Source: Commensalibacter melissae (GTDB lineage: Bacteria > Pseudomonadota > Alphaproteobacteria > Acetobacterales > Acetobacteraceae). From it: 64,000 nt of DNA. The DNA lies in NCBI RefSeq assembly GCF_009734185.1, contig NZ_CP046393.1, positions 1,819,501 through 1,883,500 on the forward strand. The letters are read 5' to 3'. Shown one piece after another: positions 28,265 through 36,134 of the stretch; the stretch's first letter is position 1; every line of letters starts with the position of its first letter. The notes under the pieces were generated by a model. The model did no database searches. It saw only the letters and a program-made list of their open reading frames with translations, and was not told where the DNA came from. Position numbers and translations under genes: made by a program.

Positions 28265-29211
28265 CCATTAATAAACAAACCACAATCGGGGCTTTTGTAT
28301 TAGGAGGAATAATTCTTGCTCTTTGTGCTGTTATTTTTTTCAGTAATTTTAATCTTTTTTCAAAAAAAGAGCATGCCATAATCGTTTTTCCAAGCTCAAT
28401 ATCAGGATTATCCATTGGAGCGCCTGTTACGTTCAGAGGAGTACAGGTAGGAACCGTTGATTCCATTAATCTCCAATTCGATCAAGGCAGTCACAAAGCC
28501 TATATCCCTGTAGTAATCAATATTGATCCCAGAAAAATCCGCATAGGATATAAATATAATAATTTTAAAAAACTATTGGAAAAAATGATAGAAAATGGAC
28601 TTTGTGCAGAAATTAGTACAGAAAGTTTTGTTACCGGTACGTCCAATATTTTCCTTGATTTTGATTTACAGAATGCCCCTCACTTTCATCCTGTGATTGC
28701 AAAAAATCTTACAGAAATACCTTCCCGTCCCTCTACGTTTCAAAAAATCAAATCCGAATTAATGAATCTACAACTTGAACAACTTTCCAGAAACCTAAAT
28801 AACACTGCGCAAAAAATAGGACAACTTGCCGAAACTTTAAACAAGCAAACCCCTGATCTTATTAATAGCGTCAAGAAAACATCAGATAGTACAAATATTC
28901 TGGTGACTCATATCAACAAAAACATAGATGGTTTATTGAAGAACTTTAATAAATTGCTTGTTGATGGAGATGTCCAACTTCGTTCACGCGGAAAAGAGCT
29001 TCACATTCTATTAAACAATTCAAACAAAGCCGTGTCATCAGCATCAGAAATGATTGATAATGTGAAAACGCTTACCTCATCCCGTTCACCTTCACGAAAC
29101 AATCTTGAAATTATCCTAAAGAACCTTGCTGATGCTTCCACTTCACTTCGAGGATTTTCGCGGGAAATAGAACGTAATCCTAAATTATTACTGATTGGTC
29201 GAAAACAATGA
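28261..29211 (+). CDS. mlaD: MlaD-type MCE-domain substrate-binding protein
   Basis: Anchored periplasmic lipid-binding subunit. One N-terminal membrane helix (about 9-31) is followed by an MCE domain (about 40-118) with SISGLSIGAPVTFRGVQVG and TGTSNIFLDF. A long helical region (about 155-300) rich in Asn and Lys is probably a coiled coil spanning part of the periplasm. At 316 residues it is longer than E. coli MlaD and typical of alphaproteobacterial MCE proteins. Confidence 0.92.
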   Translation: MTINKQTTIGAFVLGGIILALCAVIFFSNFNLFSKKEHAIIVFPSSISGLSIGAPVTFRGVQVGTVDSINLQFDQGSHKAYIPVVINIDPRKIRIGYKYNNFKKLLEKMIENGLCAEISTESFVTGTSNIFLDFDLQNAPHFHPVIAKNLTEIPSRPSTFQKIKSELMNLQLEQLSRNLNNTAQKIGQLAETLNKQTPDLINSVKKTSDSTNILVTHINKNIDGLLKNFNKLLVDGDVQLRSRGKELHILLNNSNKAVSSASEMIDNVKTLTSSRSPSRNNLEIILKNLADASTSLRGFSREIERNPKLLLIGRKQ

Positions 29212-29801
29212 ATAAATTCATCGCTTTATCCTCATTAAGTACCTTATTTATTCTCGGGGGATGCAGTGCTCCCCCTCTTAAATATTACACTTTCAATGAA
29301 AATATTATAAATCAGTCGACAAACAAAATTACACAATATTCTGAAATCTCCCCCACTATTATCATTACACCGATCACAATACCGGATTACCTTGACACAA
29401 CCGATATTGTTACCCGAGAAAACAGCAGTCTTCATCATAGTGTCAACGGAAGAATGAGTAGCGTTTTATCCGTTGCCATAACCGATTATGTTACACATTT
29501 GCTATCCGTAAAAAATCCAACTCTATTCATAACCAATCAAAGACAGGTTGGTATGCCAACAAGTCAGATCCTGATCAATATCAGCCACTTGGATGTACAA
29601 AATCTGGGGAATCAAAATGGCTCAGCAATCTTGGAAGCTGATTGGTCCATTATTCCCAGAAATGAACATCTACCCATCAACAAACAAAAAGGAACCTTTT
29701 TTGCATCGGGTTCCATTGCTTCTGACAGTGATGTAATCAAAATAGAAGAGGCTCTATTAATCCAACTGGTTAATCAAATCAATAAAAATCCTTTGTACTA
29801 A
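29208..29801 (+). CDS. ABC-type transport auxiliary lipoprotein
   Basis: Outer membrane or periplasmic lipoprotein of the ABC_trans_aux (PF03886, PqiC/MlaD-partner) family. The signal peptide ends in the lipobox ILGGC (Cys19). The mature part has PPLKYYTF, TPITIPDYLDTTDIVTR and a conserved beta-rich core. It overlaps mlaD by 4 bases and closes the operon. It converges tail-to-tail with rbfA, with 5 bases between stop codons and no room for a separate terminator. Confidence 0.85.
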   Translation: MNKFIALSSLSTLFILGGCSAPPLKYYTFNENIINQSTNKITQYSEISPTIIITPITIPDYLDTTDIVTRENSSLHHSVNGRMSSVLSVAITDYVTHLLSVKNPTLFITNQRQVGMPTSQILINISHLDVQNLGNQNGSAILEADWSIIPRNEHLPINKQKGTFFASGSIASDSDVIKIEEALLIQLVNQINKNPLY

Positions 29802-29806
29802 CTTGA

Positions 29807-30235
29807 TTATTGATTTTCTTTTTCAAGGTCTCTCAAAACTTCCGGACTATTCAGCACTGCATCAATCTTAGCTGCATAGTCCAAAGTTGTATCAGGCTGA
29901 AATCTCAAATCAGGTAAAAATTTAAGTCTAATTTTTTGTGACAGCTGGTTTCTCAAATAAGGTGCAACTCGTTTTAACGCAGGTAAAAAATCCCCTACAT
30001 CACTTTTCCCTAAGTGAGAAATATATACAATTGCATGACGCAAATCAGGCGTCATGCGCACTTCCGTTACTGTAAATTTCTGTCCCTGAAGTTCAGGCAC
30101 ACGAAATTCGATCCGGATAAATAAATCTGCCAAAATATGCCTGATTTCTTCAGCAACGCGCAATTGCCGTTGAGAAGGGCCTTTTTTTGAATCCTTTTTC
30201 AAAAAATCCTTCCCAGTTACTATAAATTTATCCAT
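29807..30235 (-). CDS. rbfA: 30S ribosome-binding factor A
   Basis: Cold-shock and 16S rRNA maturation factor with a KH-like fold. SQRQLRVAEEIRHILAD at the start, VTEVRMTPDLRHAIVYIS and the LRFQPDTTLD motif near the end are diagnostic. It starts at the ATG at 30235, sharing one base with the infB stop (TGATG), so translation is coupled. A TTG one codon upstream is an artefact of frame extension. The C-terminal tail is acidic. Confidence 0.95.
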   Translation of the reverse strand: MDKFIVTGKDFLKKDSKKGPSQRQLRVAEEIRHILADLFIRIEFRVPELQGQKFTVTEVRMTPDLRHAIVYISHLGKSDVGDFLPALKRVAPYLRNQLSQKIRLKFLPDLRFQPDTTLDYAAKIDAVLNSPEVLRDLEKENQ

Positions 30236-33051
30236 CAAGCCTGTACTGTTTCAATTTCATAACATTCAACAACGTCTCCCTCTCGCAAGTCATTGTATCC
30301 TGCAAAAGAAAGTCCACATTCATAATCATGTGCCACTTCTTTGACATCATCCTTGAAACGTTTAAGCTGGCTTAAATTACCCTGATGAATAACAACATTG
30401 TCACGCAACAACCGAACACCGCAACCTCGACGAACCACACCCTGTGTTACGTAACATCCTGCAACCTTACCAGTTTTACTGATGGTAAAGACTTTACGAA
30501 TTTCTGCATAACCCAAGAATTTCTCACGCTGTTTTGGTGCAATACGTCCTTTAATAATCTGTTCAATATCATCAACCACCTGATAAATAATTGAATAATA
30601 ATGAATATCAACACCTTCATGCTGTGCAAGTTCTCTAGCCTGCGTTGTTGCCCTTACATTAAAGGCGATAATGATAGCCTGTGATGCTTTGGCAAGTTGA
30701 ACATCACTTTCCGTAATCTGACCAACTGTTGCGGATAAAACGCGAACTTTAATTTCCTCATGTTCAAGTTTCTGAACTGTTGCCTGAATAGCCTCAGCAG
30801 ATCCCTGAACATCAGCCTTGATTAAGACAGCAATTTCTTTTTGCTCATTTGCTTGAATACGCGCAAGCATCTGATCCAAGGTTCCACGTGCAGCCATTCT
30901 AACCGCTGCCTGTTTTTCACGAGCCTTACGTTGCCTAAATTCAGAAATTTCACGAGCTTTACTTTCACTATCCACAACAACAAAAGGCTCACCAGCACGA
31001 GGTACACCCGTTAAACCCAAAAGCTCTACGGGTGTGGAAGGTCCAGCTTTTTTCATATTCTTGCTTTTATCATCCAGCATCGCACGAACACGACCCCATT
31101 CAGAACCAGCGACAATAACATCTCCTTTATTCAAAGTTCCTTTCTGAACCAATAAAGTCGCAACAGGTCCACGTCCCTTGTCCAAACGACTTTCAATAAC
31201 AGCACCCTCTGCCACTCTATTCGGGTTTGCTTTTAATTCCAACAATTCAGCCAGCAAAATGATTGCTTCTTCCAGTTTGTCCAAGCCGATATGTTTTTTA
31301 GCCGAAACTTCAACATCCTGAGTATCACCGCCCATTTTCTCAACGACGATTTCATGATTCAAAAGCTCCTGTCTTACACGGTCAGGATTGGCCCCAGGCA
31401 AATCACATTTATTAATGGCAACAATAATTGGAACATTTGCAGCTTTAGCATGTTTAATTGCCTCAATTGTCTGAGGCATGACCCCATCATCCGCAGCAAC
31501 AACAAGAACAACGATATCCGTCACTGACGCTCCCCTGGAACGCATCGCCGTGAATGCCTCATGACCAGGCGTATCTAAAAAGGTGATTTTAGCACCTGAC
31601 TGCATTCTAACCTGATAGGCGCCAATATGCTGGGTAATCCCACCAGCCTCCTTATGCGCAATATCCGTTGTCCGCAGAGCATCCAGCAAAGAGGTTTTAC
31701 CATGATCAACATGTCCCATCACCGCTACAACAGGTGGACGGGGCAATTTATCCTCATCCTTATCCTCTACACCTTCAATACCAAGTTCAACATCACTATC
31801 GGCAACCCTATGCACACGATGACCAAATTCCTCAATAATCAATTCGGCCGTGTCTGCATCCAATGACTGATTAACTGTTGCCATCACACCCATTTTCATC
31901 AGGGCTTTAATAACGACTCCTTGGCGTGCCGCCATACGATTGGCAAGTTCTTGTACGGTAATTGTTTCTGGAAGAGTGACATCACGAACAACCTTTACCT
32001 GATCCGTACGTAATTTCTCCAACTCTGCTTGACGGCGTTCACGTTCTCTTTGACGACGTACCGAAGCCAACGAACGAACTTTATTATCATCCTCGCCCTC
32101 AATCGCTGCCTGAATATCTATTTTACCAGAACGTCGACCATCCCCCTTGCCTCGACTACTGCTTTTACGATTTACACCGCTTCCACGACGGGATGAACCA
32201 CGACGACCTTCCCCTTCATCAGAATCCATATCATCCTGAACATTAATCCTGCGTGAAGATTCAACAGATTTCTTATTTATTTTTCCGTCTTTTTCAGATG
32301 TTTTGACATTGAGAACAGATTCACTTGAATTTTTTACTGAGGTTTTACCAGAAACGGATTCTCCATTCTTAACAGACTCACTCACCACAGGTTTTTCAGG
32401 CAAAATAGCTCTTTTTGCCAAAGGTTCCACAGGAACAGGCTCTGGTGCCAAGGTAATTTCACCAGGAATAGGAACCTTGGAAACCTTGACCCGACGTAAT
32501 GGAGGTTCAGATGCAGTTTTCGTTTTTTTAGATTTTATAGTTTTTTTAGATTCTTCTATCTCAGATACAGCAATTTTTTCCTGCTCAACAGTTTCTTTGC
32601 CTTCTTCCTGCGCAGCCTTTTCAGCCTCTGCCTGTGCCTTGGCTAGAACTTTCTCTTCTTCCTGTTTTTTACGTAATCTCTCCGCTTCTGAAAGAATAGA
32701 TATTTTTTCCTGTTCTTGACGTTCAAGATTTTTACGCTGCTGTTCAAGCTTTTGTTCTTCCAGAACACGCTGTCTGATGGCTAATTCTGCAGCTGTCAAG
32801 GAGCGTTTACTCGAACCAGCAGATGCTTTTTTTGCCGCAGGTTTACGGACACTATTAACCTGTTTTTCCTTACTGCCAGGCGCACTACGCTTTTTACGCA
32901 CTTCAACCTGGACAACCTTGCTGCGTCCATGGCTAAAACTTTGCCTAATAGATCCGGCATCGACAGTCTGCCCCACGTCCCTTTTTACTGATGAACGTAA
33001 AGATAAACGTTTTTTACCCTGTCCTTGTTCTTGATCGTTGCCTTCGCTCAT
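30235..33051 (-). CDS. infB: Translation initiation factor IF-2
   Basis: GTPase that places initiator tRNA on the 30S subunit. The start is the ATG at 33051 (MSEGNDQEQGQGKKRLSLRSS), the standard alphaproteobacterial start, with AGG upstream. A long Lys/Glu/Ser-rich N-terminal region (about 1-360) is low-complexity, followed by an IF2_N domain. The G domain has GHVDHGKT, DTPGHEAF and NKCD, followed by domains II, III and C2. At 938 residues it is in the expected range for the group. It is coupled to rbfA. Confidence 0.97.
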   Translation of the reverse strand: MSEGNDQEQGQGKKRLSLRSSVKRDVGQTVDAGSIRQSFSHGRSKVVQVEVRKKRSAPGSKEKQVNSVRKPAAKKASAGSSKRSLTAAELAIRQRVLEEQKLEQQRKNLERQEQEKISILSEAERLRKKQEEEKVLAKAQAEAEKAAQEEGKETVEQEKIAVSEIEESKKTIKSKKTKTASEPPLRRVKVSKVPIPGEITLAPEPVPVEPLAKRAILPEKPVVSESVKNGESVSGKTSVKNSSESVLNVKTSEKDGKINKKSVESSRRINVQDDMDSDEGEGRRGSSRRGSGVNRKSSSRGKGDGRRSGKIDIQAAIEGEDDNKVRSLASVRRQRERERRQAELEKLRTDQVKVVRDVTLPETITVQELANRMAARQGVVIKALMKMGVMATVNQSLDADTAELIIEEFGHRVHRVADSDVELGIEGVEDKDEDKLPRPPVVAVMGHVDHGKTSLLDALRTTDIAHKEAGGITQHIGAYQVRMQSGAKITFLDTPGHEAFTAMRSRGASVTDIVVLVVAADDGVMPQTIEAIKHAKAANVPIIVAINKCDLPGANPDRVRQELLNHEIVVEKMGGDTQDVEVSAKKHIGLDKLEEAIILLAELLELKANPNRVAEGAVIESRLDKGRGPVATLLVQKGTLNKGDVIVAGSEWGRVRAMLDDKSKNMKKAGPSTPVELLGLTGVPRAGEPFVVVDSESKAREISEFRQRKAREKQAAVRMAARGTLDQMLARIQANEQKEIAVLIKADVQGSAEAIQATVQKLEHEEIKVRVLSATVGQITESDVQLAKASQAIIIAFNVRATTQARELAQHEGVDIHYYSIIYQVVDDIEQIIKGRIAPKQREKFLGYAEIRKVFTISKTGKVAGCYVTQGVVRRGCGVRLLRDNVVIHQGNLSQLKRFKDDVKEVAHDYECGLSFAGYNDLREGDVVECYEIETVQA

Positions 33052-33110
33052 ATACCTGCCTGTTCTTAAATCCATTTTCGATGGGTTGACTTATTCCATC
33101 GATTTATACC

Positions 33111-33695
33111 CTAATTTATTATTCCTGATAACCGTTTATTATCAAAAAGAATTTGTTTTACAAACGGCCCCCTGTAAATTGCTGCATGAACTATATATTC
33201 TCGACCAAAAATCATTCCCAATTCTTTTGCCGTAAAAACTGCCATGACAGGTAAAAGACCCGTTCCTGATAATATACGCTTTTTTTCTTCTTCACTACCA
33301 TCTATAGCCTGTATAATCAATCCAGCAATATTCTGAGAAATCTTTTCTCTTACTTTTACAAAACCGTACGTAATCTGTCCAGCACGTCTTGCAAAACCAA
33401 ATGTATCCTTAATTTTATTCCGCAAACCATCCCTAATTATTGACACCAAATTTTCCGGAACCGTAACCTGACATTGCATTGCACGTGAGAACGAACGCAT
33501 TTCTATCGCCTTATGTATGATATTTTTATCGGCTTTCAACCACATCCCTCTTCCAGGAAGCCGTTCTGTCAAATCTGGAACAATATATCCATCTGGCGAC
33601 AAAACAAAACGAATTAAATTTTCAGGATCATCTCTTTCCCTTGTAACCACACAAAAACGTTGACGATTCGCCAAGCTATCAGGCCTTTTATTCAT
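33111..33695 (-). CDS. ylxR: YlxR/DUF448 RNA-binding protein with L7Ae-like C terminus
   Basis: N-terminal DUF448 domain (about 8-80) with RQRFCVVTRERDDPENLIRF and LPGRGMWLKAD, then an L7Ae/L30e-like region (about 95-185; FGFARRAGQITYGFVKVREK). The two-domain form is usual between nusA and infB in Alphaproteobacteria. It may regulate transcription or bind RNA, as shown for YlxR in other bacteria. It lies 59 bases upstream of infB and is separated from nusA by a strong terminator-like hairpin. Confidence 0.9.
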   Translation of the reverse strand: MNKRPDSLANRQRFCVVTRERDDPENLIRFVLSPDGYIVPDLTERLPGRGMWLKADKNIIHKAIEMRSFSRAMQCQVTVPENLVSIIRDGLRNKIKDTFGFARRAGQITYGFVKVREKISQNIAGLIIQAIDGSEEEKKRILSGTGLLPVMAVFTAKELGMIFGREYIVHAAIYRGPFVKQILFDNKRLSGIIN

Positions 33696-33735
33696 TAGCG
33701 TAAACTATTCAAAATTAAAAGAAAATAATAAATCA

Positions 33736-33769
33736 AAATGATTAGGCCTCTCATGAAGCCTAATCATTT
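33736..33769 (-). terminator. Terminator-like hairpin between nusA and ylxR
   Basis: Perfect 12-base arms (33736-33747, 33758-33769) around a 10-base loop, located 19 bases after the nusA stop on the minus strand. The downstream tail is T-rich (TTTTGATTTATT). It would divide the rimP-nusA part from ylxR-infB-rbfA unless read through. Confidence 0.8.
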
Positions 33770-33787
33770 AAATATCATTATCAAATT

Positions 33788-35317
33788 TTATTCTTTATTT
33801 TGACTTTCCTCGCTTCCCTCTTCTTCAAACCAATGTTCTCTGGCCTGCATAATAATTGCATTGGCTGTTTCTTCATCAATTGCATCTGCACCAAGAATCT
33901 CGATCAATTCATCACTGGCAAGGTCAGCTAAATCATCAAGCGTTTTCACCCCTTTTTCACCCAATAAGATCAACATTTGTGGTGTAAAGCAATCAAGTTC
34001 CACAAGCTCATCCGAAACCCCAAGAGCCTGCCTTTTCTCATCCAGAGAACGATGTTGTTTTTCCAAACATTCTTCTGCCCTCTGGACAAGCTCTTGCGCG
34101 ATATTTGCATCAAAACCTTCAATTTCAGCCAATTCCTGAGGATCGGCGAAAGCAAGCTCCTCAATAGTATGAAAACCTTCTGTAACCAACAGGCCGGCAA
34201 TCACATCATCAACATCCAGCTCTTCGGCAAAAATAGCGGATCTGCGACGGAATTCTTCTTGTCTACGATCTGATTCTTCTGTTTCGGTCAGAATATCAAT
34301 GTCCCATCGTGTCAATTGACTGGCCAAACGAACATTTTGTCCACGACGTCCAATAGCTAAACTCAATTGATCATCTGGAACCACAACCTCCACACGCCCA
34401 GCTTCCTCATCCATGACAACTTTTGTAACTTCCGCTGGTGCCAAGGCATTCACGACAAAGGTGGCCGCCTGACCGCTCCAAGGAATGATATCAATTTTTT
34501 CCCCTTGCAATTCCTGTACTACAGCTTGTACGCGGGATCCCCTAACCCCAACACAAGCACCAACAGGATCAATGGTACTGTCTTTTGAAATAACAGCCAT
34601 TTTCGCTCGGGAACCCGGGTCTCTGGCGACTGCCTTAATCTCGATAATACCATCATAGATTTCAGGCACTTCCTGTGCAAACAATTTCGCCAAAAATGCG
34701 GGGTGCGTCCTAGATAAAAAGATCTGTGGACCACGTGGCTCCTTACGGACATCACAAATATAGGCTCTTACACGCTCTGAATTCCGAAAGTTTTCTCTTG
34801 GAATCAATTCATCACGCCTTAACAAAGCTTCGACACTACCAATTTCCACCAACAGATTACCATATTCAGTTCGTTTCACTGTTCCATTCACAATTTCACC
34901 AATACGATCCTTGAAATCCTCATATTGACGATTCCGTTCACATTCACGAACACGTTGCACGATAACCTGCTTTGCAGTCTGTGCAGCGATACGGCCAAAA
35001 TCTATGGGTGGCAATGGATCAATAAGATATTCACCAACCTTAATATCAGGCTGTATCTTGAGCGCAATTTTATATGGAATTTGTGAAGCCTCATTTTCAA
35101 CTTCCTCCACGACTTCTGTCCATCGGGAAAGGCGCACCTCTCCCGTCTTACGATCAATTATCGCACGAATGTCTTTTTCATGACCATATTTAGCGCGTCC
35201 AGCCTTTTGAATGGCCTGTTCCATCGCTTCGAGAATCTCTTCCCGGCTAATGGCTTTTTCACGAGCAACAGCATCAGCAACCAATAACAATTCAGGACGA
35301 GCAACAGACGTATCCAT
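33788..35317 (-). CDS. nusA: Transcription termination/antitermination protein NusA
   Basis: RNA polymerase-associated elongation factor. It has an N-terminal domain (about 1-130; AVAREKAISREEILEAMEQAI), an S1 domain (about 135-200; VNGTVKRTEYGNLLVEIG), KH1/KH2 domains (about 230-350; VGACVGVRGSRVQAVVQEL, AIGRRGQNVRLAS) and acidic C-terminal helix-hairpin-helix repeats. The 509 residues are normal for the group. It lies 61 bases after rimP. Confidence 0.97.
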   Translation of the reverse strand: MDTSVARPELLLVADAVAREKAISREEILEAMEQAIQKAGRAKYGHEKDIRAIIDRKTGEVRLSRWTEVVEEVENEASQIPYKIALKIQPDIKVGEYLIDPLPPIDFGRIAAQTAKQVIVQRVRECERNRQYEDFKDRIGEIVNGTVKRTEYGNLLVEIGSVEALLRRDELIPRENFRNSERVRAYICDVRKEPRGPQIFLSRTHPAFLAKLFAQEVPEIYDGIIEIKAVARDPGSRAKMAVISKDSTIDPVGACVGVRGSRVQAVVQELQGEKIDIIPWSGQAATFVVNALAPAEVTKVVMDEEAGRVEVVVPDDQLSLAIGRRGQNVRLASQLTRWDIDILTETEESDRRQEEFRRRSAIFAEELDVDDVIAGLLVTEGFHTIEELAFADPQELAEIEGFDANIAQELVQRAEECLEKQHRSLDEKRQALGVSDELVELDCFTPQMLILLGEKGVKTLDDLADLASDELIEILGADAIDEETANAIIMQAREHWFEEEGSEESQNKE

Positions 35318-35378
35318 TTTAACCTCACAATCTATTGTACCGGATTAAACCGGTTTTGATTTTATTTTCACTTATGCT

Positions 35379-35921
35379 TTATTCGGTTTCCGACCCAGAT
35401 AAAACATTGACCATATGACTGCATGCATCAATTAAAGAATCAGTCAGCACCAATTTAGCCTTGCGTATTTCTGACAAAGGTAATTCAACTTCAGAACCTG
35501 TATCTAAACGCATACGCGCATTCTGTTCATCCGCTCCCAAGGCAATCCCGGAAAAGCGTCTTCTGCCTTCAATTGGAATCATCATTTCCACTTTGGCAAG
35601 ATGACCCGCAAAACGGTTCCAATCTTTTACACGCACCAAGGGACGATCGATTCCGGCGGAGGAAACCTCCAATGTCCAGGCACCTTCCATAGGATCATGA
35701 ACATCCATTACAGCACTTACAGCATGACTGATCTGTTCACAATCCTCAACATTAATCAGACTACCATCAGCCCGATCCACCATAATCTGTAAGGTCAAAG
35801 CTTGTTTGCCCAACAAAGCCACTCTAACCAACTCATATCCCATATCAATCAAAATAGGTTCAACCAAAGCGATAACACGTTGTTCAATACGTAAATCAGA
35901 AATATTTTCTACGGATTCCAA
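35379..35921 (-). CDS. rimP: Ribosome maturation factor RimP
   Basis: Assists 30S assembly. [26 protein letters not shown] and the [20 protein letters not shown] and [12 protein letters not shown] motifs define the family (about 30-110), with a C-terminal SH3-like domain. The start is a TTG at 35919-35921. An in-frame TAG lies a few codons upstream and no ATG or GTG is available before the conserved domain. The TTG has no recognisable ribosome binding site and sits directly behind the U tract of a terminator-like hairpin. Confidence 0.92.
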   Translation of the reverse strand: MESVENISDLRIEQRVIALVEPILIDMGYELVRVALLGKQALTLQIMVDRADGSLINVEDCEQISHAVSAVMDVHDPMEGAWTLEVSSAGIDRPLVRVKDWNRFAGHLAKVEMMIPIEGRRRFSGIALGADEQNARMRLDTGSEVELPLSEIRKAKLVLTDSLIDACSHMVNVLSGSETE

Positions 35922-35924
35922 AAT

Positions 35925-35950
35925 AAAAAAGGCGGCCGACTAAGGCCACC
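35925..35950 (-). terminator. Terminator-like hairpin at the rimP start
   Basis: On the minus strand GGTGGCC (35950-35944) and GGCCGCC (35937-35931) pair with one G-U around a 6-base loop, followed by six T (35930-35925). The TTG start codon of rimP is only four bases further on. It is either the end of an upstream short transcript or an attenuator in the leader of the rimP-nusA operon. Confidence 0.75.
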
Positions 35951-36077
35951 CCCCACATCAAACGGAAGACAATTTTGTATTAATTTAACAATCTTATAAA
36001 TGCTTTACAAGTAACAAATCCAAATATTTATAATTCCATGATAATGACACGTTATGTTTGGACATATTACAAATGAA

Positions 36078-36110
36078 AAGTGACCTGTTTAACAAATAAA
36101 CAGGTCACTT
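36078..36110 (-). terminator. Terminator after acnA
   Basis: Perfect 13-base arms (36078-36090 and 36098-36110) around a 7-base loop, 24 bases after the acnA stop on the minus strand, followed by a T-rich tail (TTTTCATTT). Confidence 0.85.
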
Positions 36111-36134
36111 ACACTTTAAAACGGATTTTAAGAC

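Noticed and set aside
33078-33102. Seven-base hairpin between ylxR and infB considered as a terminator.
   Set aside because: The stem is short and followed by A-rich sequence on the minus strand, so it is unlikely to terminate transcription.
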